From NCBI GenBank assembly GCA_028673005.1, contig CM054114.1, positions 128,245,307 to 128,309,306 on the forward strand: a stretch of 64,000 nt of DNA. Direction: 5' to 3'. The notes under the pieces are model-generated. The model was given only the letters and a program-made list of their open reading frames with translations, did no database searches and had not been told where the DNA came from. A program made the translations under genes and the position numbers. The number at the start of each line of letters is the position of its first letter. The first letter of the stretch is position 1. Shown here piece by piece: positions 56,740 through 64,000 of the stretch. The DNA comes from Tanypteryx hageni. Its lineage: Eukaryota; Arthropoda; Insecta; Odonata; Petaluridae.

Positions 56740-58735
56740 GTGTTAGATGATATATAGCCCGAAGATTTTTTAGATGTTGTTATGGTACCACTGGAGAAAA
56801 AGAACAATGCAAAATGTTGTAAGGACTACATAACTATTAGCTTAATTTCTCATACAGCTAAAGTTCTAACCAGATTTATAACCAAATTGATTGAAGGTAA
56901 AATAGAAAAGGAGCTGCAGGATAATCAGTTTGGCTTCAGAAGAGGAAGAGGGACTAGAGATGCTATAGGATGTATGAGGATGATGATAGAAAGAGCGCTA
57001 GGAGTCAATAAGGATATGTACTTTTTCGTAGATGGAGAGAAAGCTTTTGACCAAGTGAAATGGGATAAAATGTTGGATATTTTAAATAAAATAAGAATAG
57101 ATTGGAAAGATAAAAGATTGCTTACTATACTTAGATCAAAAGATTAGGTTCAGGGTTGAAGGAAAAGAAACAGAAAGTACAGGCAACTCTCGTTCAACGA
57201 ACGACATTCGTTCCTGAAAAGCGTTCGTAAAGCGAAAATTCGTTGAACGATCGTAATTTTTCATTTGACTTCACCGTTAAAACGCCAGATGCGTTCCAGA
57301 CAAAAGATAGTTTTTAATTTATAATCTTTAGCTATTAAAATGCCTGTCAAAGCAACTACAATATTGTATCAACTATAAAACTGAAGCAACAACAATCGAA
57401 CATAGAAGTAGGTACCAGTGCCATCTATTGTATGATACGAGATATTTCAACTTTTGAATGAAAAACAAAACCTCCCAATATCGTCAATAAAGAATAGAAA
57501 TCCCTCGTAATTTAAACATCTCCAGTAAAATAATTAACAAAAAGTTGAACTGTTATGAGAAAAGTACGAGCAAGTACGATAAATGTGGCCACGGCAATGG
57601 CTTGAAAACAAATTCTCATCCTTCATGTCTAACAATAAGTGAATATTTGTAAATTTATTTTCAGTAACAAACAGCACATTCGGTGACGTCTTATTTAGCC
57701 TCTCGAGAAATGCAAGCGATAGGAAAAATTTGTGATAAAGTGGACACACGAAGAATCCAAGAGCTTTCGTAAACATGCGAGTTTCTTTGATCTGAGTTGG
57801 TTACATGTTATTTAGTTCGTTCAAGTAAACAGAATTGTAGACGGAAAGTAAAGCTATAAAATTCAGTTCATTCGTAAAAGCGAACGTTCGTTGAAGGAGA
57901 ATGACCTGTACTTTAATAGGAAGGGGAGTGAGGCAGGGATATCCTACTTCACCAGCGATATTTAATATTTATGCAGAGTCAATAACAGAAGAAGAGTTGA
58001 TGGAAGAGAAAGGATTTAAGATAGGAGGTGAAAGTATTACCAGCACTAAATACGCATATGATCAGGGATTAATAGCGGAAGACGAGAAAGAACTTCCGAG
58101 GATGACTGACAGGCTAATAGAGGTTGGCCAAAAATATAGAATGAAGATCAATGCCGGAAAAAACGAAAGTCGTGGTGGTTTCAAAAGAACATAAAGAATT
58201 AAACATAATGGTAAATGGCCAAAAACTGGAACAAATAAGTAGTTTCAAATATCTTGGCAGTATTTTAGCTCAGGATGGAAGTAGTACACAGGACATCAGA
58301 AGTAGAATTTCAATGGCAAAAGCAGCATTTAACTAAGAGAAGGAGCTTCTCACAAGCAAGAAAATAAATTTAGAAACAAGGAAGAAATTAGCGAAATGCT
58401 ACAAATGGAGCATAGATATTTATGGCGCAGAGATTTGAACGATAAGGAGAAGGAAGAAAAAATATTTAAAAAGTTTTGAGATATGGGTATGGAGGAGGAT
58501 GATAAAAATGAAATGGGCAGAGAGGAAGAGAAACAAAGAAGTATTAGAAATGGTGGAAGAAGAAAGGACGCTAATAAAAACAATTTGGAAAAGATAGGAA
58601 AATTGGATAGGGCACATAATGAGAAGACAGTGTTTACAAAGGACGATTAGAAAAATAGTACTTATAGAGGTATAAAAGAGGCTTCCGGGGGGGAGAGCTG
58701 AAACATGTCTTCGGACAGCAGCATGATGATAATGA
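56740..58735 (+). pseudogene. RTE LINE copy C, 5'-truncated, split by a MITE
   Basis: Reverse-transcriptase blocks run PEDFLDVVMVPL, CKDYITISLISHTAKVL, DNQFGFRRGRGTRDAIG, MYFFVDGEKAFDQVKW, a frameshift near 57128, IRFRVEGKETES, then (after the inserted MITE) LIGRGVRQGYPTSPAIFNIY, TKYAYDQGLI (FADD box changed to YAYD), FKYLGSILAQDG, WVWRRM and NWIGHIMRR. The copy ends with TGTC-TTCG-GACA (58706-58717) and ATGATGATAATGATG. Removing 57180-57908 with one TA restores an uninterrupted alignment with the other RTE copies. Not functional. Confidence 0.88.
57180..57908. mobile_element. pogo/Tigger-type MITE inside RTE copy C, 729 bp
   Basis: Ends CAGGCAACTCTCGTTCAACG and, inverted from the right, CAGGTCATTCTCCTTCAACG, followed on both sides by AACG repeats. 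TA flanks the element at 57178-57179 and 57909-57910. The inner ends are rich in GTTCG/CGAAC palindromes. No transposase is encoded; the 80-codon minus-strand frame inside has no known domain. Confidence 0.88.
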
Positions 58736-58879
58736 TGTTCGATAGAGTGAGAGTGTTTTTGTACCCATGGGGTCCCGATTGTCGCCAAAATATACACAAA
58801 CCTTCCATTTACGTACTATATACCATCATGAGTTCGACGACGATTTGATATCCTTATTTTTAGTGCTTTTCGTCATTGC

Positions 58880-59790
58880 AGAAAAGCACTATTATCTTCG
58901 TGATGTCTGTCCGTCTGTACACATATATCAGGGAAGAATTGACTTAACCGATTTCAGCCACATTTGGTACATAGAATTTTCACATAAATACAGAACCAAA
59001 ATGGCATATTTCGACCAGATCGACTCAGCAGGGGTGTCACAGTTGTAAAATTAAACTTTACGGTAACAATGAATTTGAAATGAATTGGCAAAACAGATTT
59101 CAACGAAATTTAGTACGAAGAAGGTGTGAAACATTATAAAACAAAATCATTACTTTTAATATAGATATAGAAATCAGGGCGGCCACAATGCAAGTAATAA
59201 AAAAATTTAAGTATTTGTGTTGAATTGTTTGCATCAATTTTAACCAAAATTGAAATTTTTAATGTACACATATATACACAACCATAATAGCATATTTGGA
59301 TCAGGTCAACCAAACAGGGGTGCCATACTTACAGATAAAATTCTTTAAGTAATTACAGATTTGGAAGGAATTGCCTGAACGGATTTCAACTAAATTCTGT
59401 ATATAAGATTTGTACAAAATACCATAATAAAATCAAGATGTTTAAAGCGGAGATAAAGAGCAGGGCTACCACAATAAAAAGTAAAATTGTATTTTTACAG
59501 GTATTTATAGATAACAGGCGGCATGAAATTTAATCCAAAACGGTACATACAATCTTCACATAAATAAATAACCAAAACAGCATATTTCAGCCGGTTCGAC
59601 TAAACAGGGCTACCACAATGTCAAGGTTAGAACCTTTCTGTGAGCTTGGAAGTTTTTAGCTGAACCGAGTTCAAAAAGAAATTTCGCTTGTAGGGCAAGT
59701 ATAGAATGGCAAAATGAAATGAACATGCTTCGAGCGTATCTATAAATCAGGGCTACCACCATATAAGGAAAAATAATTTTCGGATTTCAA
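58880..59790. repeat. three diverged tandem units of about 285 bp
   Basis: The module ...TTCACATAAATA.AGAACCAAAA, GCATATTT, CAG(C)AGGGGTG.CAC or CAGGGCTACCACAAT recurs near 58976, 59265 and 59545, and a second half-module (GAATTG...CGATTTCAACnAAATT...CAGGGC(G/T)(G/A)CCAC) near 59070, 59360 and 59640. Start of the array near 58880 contains TTCGTGATGTCTGTCCGTCTGT-like sequence in short form. No coding sequence; element type not recognised, possibly Helitron-related. Confidence 0.6.
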
Positions 59791-62700
59791 ATCAAATACA
59801 TTAATATATTATTACACTACAGCAAATTTGACAAAAGGCCCCTATGTAAACCCGCGCATATCCCTACTTGTTTGCTCTTTCTCCCTTTTTGGTTCTTTTT
59901 CTCGATATATTAATCTAATCTATAACTTTGGCGGTTCTCCAAATAACAGTCTCACGGCTAAGAATAATTCCCTTCCATATTTAGCCCGCATGCAGATCAA
60001 GAGTTGAGAACACAAATCCAAAATCTTGTGGAAAGTAATGAAGTACAAACTTCCGCTTGTGGCTATAGAAAATTTTACTGCTCAAATAAAGAGAGGTTGG
60101 TGAATGCTGGAAGTTTCCACATTGAAAATGTTTTCAGATGAATTGGACCTGCAGAGTTTTGTATTTGTTTGACACCATAGCTTCAACTTTGCGTGCTAAT
60201 TACTTTGAAAAACTTCACTAAAACGATTGTGTCTTTTTGTAAATACTACCATGCAGTTGTATTCTTCGTACTTTCTCGAGGAATATGGAGTAAGATTTCT
60301 CACGAACTCTATCGTTCTTAAACCTTTATCAGTAGTTAAAACTTCCCGATTATTTTAGTATTAAATGCAGAGAATTAAACGCTCCGATCTTATGAGCACG
60401 ACTAAATTCGCTCGCGCATACAAAGTGATATCTGGTAACAACAAGTAATTGTGCGAATGTGACCACAGAACAAGAAGTTTTGAGCGCAGCGCACTTAAGT
60501 TCACATCCGAAGTTACTTGAGAGAGTGTGGGGGATTTTATTAGCAAAAATCAAGTATAAATAATATTTTGAGTGTTAACATCACTAACAAAGGCTAACCG
60601 ACTAAAGTTTTAGGTAAAAAGTTATGACATTATCCGTATTAACTTCCATTGTTCACTTTTACAAGTGCTTCGCTGGCCTAAAAAAATGTTCTCGTGGTCC
60701 AAATGACGCCCAAGAACAGGATTTTTCCCACCTCTGTCAGCTAATTATATCAGCTATCGCACACCTGTGAAAAGTTATTAACGCTAATATTAAAAATTAA
60801 TTTGAATAAAAACTTAAAAACTCTTATTCATTACCTATGTATAGCTTTGCTCTTAAAGTTACGATCATCTTTACCATCTTTGAAAATTAACCATTAAAGA
60901 GTTATATTTAACAAAAAATACCAAATCAAAAAAATAACAGAAATATTTTTCATCTTCTTAGGCCATAATACCAATGACACATTTAAATCACGCAAAAAGG
61001 GGAATTCTGTGTACCATATCGATTATATATAGCTGCTTCTTACTTATGATATGTCATATATATAGAAGGATACTAATGTTTTGGCACTTGCAGATGAGCT
61101 GGAGAGGTAATTTCTTCATTGAGGAGGCTCTCAATCCTACTTTTGCATGAAATTTCATTATCTAGATCGCCAACTCGTTTAGGTTGATCTCGGAAACTTA
61201 TTTGCTCCGCTCTAGCTTTCTCCAATCTATTTCAACCTCCTCCCTTCTACCCACTCGAAAGAATTTTTAACAGAAAAGACGAACGGTCAATCGACACGCA
61301 ATTGGAAAGTGATAAACAGATCCCAAGCTTGTCAAGTGTGAGTACCCGTGAAGTATATATGGTAAATGGCGTAATACCTTCCCTCATTTCAATAGATTAG
61401 GACCAATTTAAATCTCTTTCTTCGGAGCAAAACACTGGACAACTGAAGACGTAAGCGCCCTTCATTGGCCCTATTTTCGACTCGAAATAAAACACAAGCT
61501 AGTCATTTCTTTGTTTCCCGAGGAGAAGTTAAAACAAAAGAGGTCGCCAACGCTGCAGCAGCAACAGTCGAAAAATTGTAAAGAATTGGAAACCTTGGAA
61601 AAATAAGGCCAGCCCTCGATTTCGATAAACGCTAACAAAGATGGAGAAATAAGTTTTTCTCCTTCTTTCGAAGCACGGGAAAAAATTACTCAGCAATGAA
61701 AGAGTGGATTGAAGCCTTACAGCGCTACCATTAGAAATAATTGAGAATGGATAAAGTGAGAGAGAGAGGAAGTTGAAAAAATTGAACAATAATCAAAGAG
61801 ATCAATGGCCGAACAAGAAGAGGTGGATGGTGTTTCATATCGCAACACGATCGATTGCCTCGAATGCAAAATCGATAAATCGCAGATGCGCATACAAATA
61901 AATACGTACGACTTGGATGCTCATCGGTTATATAGAATTAAGAATCGAGTTTTAGTTGATTAATTGGACTTGGATTTCTCTTGTATAGGTTTTTTCATCA
62001 TTTCCGTGTAATCTTATTATCAATTGCGTAAATTCGCCATATTTTTTGTTTGCTTCACTGAATAATTAACGGAGAAATGAATTTTCCGAGAAAAATCATC
62101 TTATATATTCAAAACACGTCTTAAAAAGTGATATATTGCAACTAAGTCTTGAAGAAAAGTGATGTTTGGCTGATCAACAAATACGTGTAATGGAATAATG
62201 GTGCTTATACACATATCTGAATGAATATTTATAATTAATTACCACCTTTTATGATAATGGATTATAACAGCGTTTCTGAAGAAGAAATTTGAAATGGCTG
62301 GTAAAATTTATGGAGACATTAAGCTTTTCACAGTTTATCTCCTATAATAAATGAAGGGAAATCCTATTGCTATAAAAAATATGGCAAAATTTTTTACAAA
62401 CTTTATACCGCTTGGTCAAAAAATTAATGAATTTATTTGATGTGCTATACCCACCAATGATTTCTCCCATGATTTGTTTGATGATAAACATTATGCAAGA
62501 TGATCCCACTAGGTTACTAGACCACGTCTTCCCTATTGCTTCTTACTGATTGGAAATAGGAATATGCGCCTTTATACTTGTTAGACACAAAGATACTCAA
62601 AGGCGTTGTCATGAAATTAATAAGTTTCGGGACAGGCACCTCATTACATGGATGAACGCGATTTGAATCACGTAGCAAAATATATGTGAGCCTCGTATTA

Positions 62701-62884
62701 CCATATTTACTCGCGTAATTTCCCCACTTTTTCACAAAGGTTTTTAAACTAAAACAGGAATGGGGCAATTGCGCGGTATTCCCATTAAAGTGGACTTCTC
62801 ATAATGAAGTACACCGATAACGCTATTTGAAATATTTTCTGGTATTTTGTCTGCCCATAAATTGATTTATAAGAATAATGTGTT
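59791..62884. other. anonymous AT-rich DNA with a hAT MITE end
   Basis: At 60660-60736 the right end of a hAT-type MITE is seen (GCTTCGCTGGCCTAAAAAAA-type interior and TTTTTCCCACCTCTG end); its left end is not found. The rest contains short chance frames only. Confidence 0.4.
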
Positions 62885-63586
62885 TCTAATATATAAAAGA
62901 GAATGTTTGTATGTTTGTTCGCTAATAACCTGGACACTATAAGAGCAATCGAATTCAAAAGTTTCATGGACCATCCTATTGACCAAAGGAAGGTCTTGGT
63001 CTAGGTTTGCAGACGTGGGGTATCTTATACCCTGTTGGTTCAACAAAATACTATTTACATAATAATGCATGGGAAATGGTGTGGAGAAACCCCAAACTGT
63101 CATGCAGCCCTTCACTGATGTGGATATAAATATATCTAAATACTAACTTACGATCACGATAAATAGCTCATTTTACGCATAAAAGACAATGCCTTAATTC
63201 TCATTTAACATTAACTTTATTATTTTAATTTTGCTCATGTTTTGTCGTACTACATTTTAAATCGCTCGAAATTTTCTTTAAACGCAAAATTTATCGGTTT
63301 AGATTACCATTTCCCAGGCGGTAACAAAGCGAAATTTCTTAATTGTTGTCCTCTTCAAAGGAAGATAGCCACGTAAAGATTAATGCAAGGAAAGTACACG
63401 CCATGGCGAGCCGTAGAAGAAGAAAAGTCAACGCCATGATAAAGAGTAAAAATGGATTCATGCCTAAATATAGTATATGAATACTTTTAAAGTGAGTCAA
63501 TTGATTAATAAGGAATATTAGAACATTGTTATCTTTATCATTAACATTGAAAGATTTATCGCAACATAAATCGATACATCTACTTA
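62885..63586. repeat. dispersed repeat, uninterrupted copy (empty site of the jockey LINE)
   Basis: Paralogue of 45652-46116 plus 51431-51629. At 63372-63381 it has a single CGTAAAGATT, directly continued by AATGCAAGGAAAGTACACGC, which proves the limits of the LINE. The right end is cut by a mariner inserted at TA (63585-63586), so the natural 3' limit of the repeat is unknown. Confidence 0.85.
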
Positions 63587-64000
63587 AGAGAGGAGTCAAT
63601 AAGTAAATGCAAACTTTTCGTAAAAAAATCACTTCATATTTTATAAAAATGAAACATCGACTATTTTTCTACATAATTCCCCTCCTTTTGTAAGCAAAGA
63701 TTCCATCGTTTATGAATCTTCTGTATACCTTCAAAAGAGAATGATTTCGTCTGTGCTATGAGCAACAAAAACACGGCCTCTTTTAGTTCATCATCATCGC
63801 TGAATCTCTGTCCTCGAAGATGTTCTTTCAGTGGTCCAAATAGGTGATAGTCGCATGTTGAGAGATCCGGACTGTAGATCGGGTGGTTCAAAACCTCGAA
63901 CTTCTTTTTTTCTAGTGTTTTCATAGTTTTCGTAGCGGTGTGAGGGCGTGCGTTGTCATGGAACAAAATCACGCCGTTTTTCAACATTCCTCTACGTTTT
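63587..64000 (-). mobile_element. mariner element, 3' part, runs off the window
   Basis: The element begins after the TA at 63585-63586 with AGAGAGGAGTCAATAAGTAA, a plausible terminal inverted repeat, followed by about 75 non-coding bases and the 3' end of the transposase gene. The other end lies beyond the window. Confidence 0.85.
63661..64000 (-). CDS. mariner transposase, C-terminal part
   Basis: Cuts and pastes the element at TA sites; acts in the nucleus. The frame is open from the window edge to its stop at 63661-63663, about 112 codons. VILFHDNARPHTA carries the second catalytic Asp, and HPIYSPDLSTCDYHLF carries the third; 34 residues separate the Asp of HDN from that of CDYHLF, the D34D spacing of true mariners. 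LKEHLRGQRFSDDDELKEAV and IHKRWNLCLQKEGNYVEK complete the known C-terminus. The visible part is intact. Whether the whole gene is intact cannot be seen. Unlike other transposons of the window it is little decayed, so it may be a recent arrival. Confidence 0.9.
   Translation of the reverse strand, partial: KRRGMLKNGVILFHDNARPHTATKTMKTLEKKKFEVLNHPIYSPDLSTCDYHLFGPLKEHLRGQRFSDDDELKEAVFLLLIAQTKSFSFEGIQKIHKRWNLCLQKEGNYVEK

Noticed and set aside
62885..63586. Firm assignment of the dispersed repeat to Helitrons
   Set aside because: The TC start fits, but the 3' end with hairpin and CTRR cannot be seen because a mariner cuts it, and the split copy does not show it clearly.

Overview
This looks like AT-rich arthropod, most probably insect, genomic DNA that is made almost entirely of transposable-element remains and low-complexity sequence. 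I found no intact host gene, no true tRNA or rRNA gene and no CRISPR array. The arthropod call rests on the element mix: RTE and jockey-clade LINEs, mariner and pogo/Tigger elements, hAT-like MITEs, a Penelope-like element and tRNA-headed SINEs. The species cannot be fixed from the sequence.

Layout. 0-8 kb: anonymous DNA, a CpG-rich block (about 2.23-2.83 kb) that could be a promoter with a first exon, hAT- and pogo-type MITEs and a tRNA-like SINE head. 8.68-11.71 kb: an almost intact RTE-clade LINE with an 11-bp target duplication and one premature stop. 11.8-17 kb: MITEs, a SINE, an RTE remnant, a fold-back element and a hAT transposase remnant. 18.46-22.92 kb: a 4.4-kb minisatellite of a 16-bp purine-rich unit with higher-order repeats; its long open frames are artefacts. 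23-31 kb: CT and GGGA-type low complexity, a short tandem duplication, an inverted repeat and a SINE-like fragment. 34-35.9 kb: a Penelope-like element fragment (GIY-YIG endonuclease) between two (TA)n arrays, then a broken mariner/IS630-type transposase. 37.6-38.6 kb: an internally deleted Tigger element with both inverted repeats. 38.9-40.15 kb: a degraded second RTE family. 43-45.3 kb: pyrimidine-rich low complexity. 46.1-51.4 kb: a GC-rich, 5.3-kb jockey-clade LINE on the minus strand, inserted in a dispersed repeat whose uninterrupted paralogue lies at 62.9-63.6 kb. 56.7-58.7 kb: a third RTE copy, split by a 729-bp pogo-type MITE. 58.9-59.8 kb: three diverged tandem units of about 285 bp. 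63.6-64 kb: the 3' part of a mariner running off the window.

How the parts work together. The LINE and Penelope proteins would carry nuclease and reverse-transcriptase functions for their own copying. The mariner, Tigger and hAT proteins are cut-and-paste transposases whose ends are shared in general form by the short MITEs. Nearly all are inactivated. The most interesting structural signals are a 3'-terminal hairpin with compensatory changes shared by three RTE copies, hammerhead-ribozyme-like cores at four places, the paralogous empty site of the jockey element, and the nested minisatellite.
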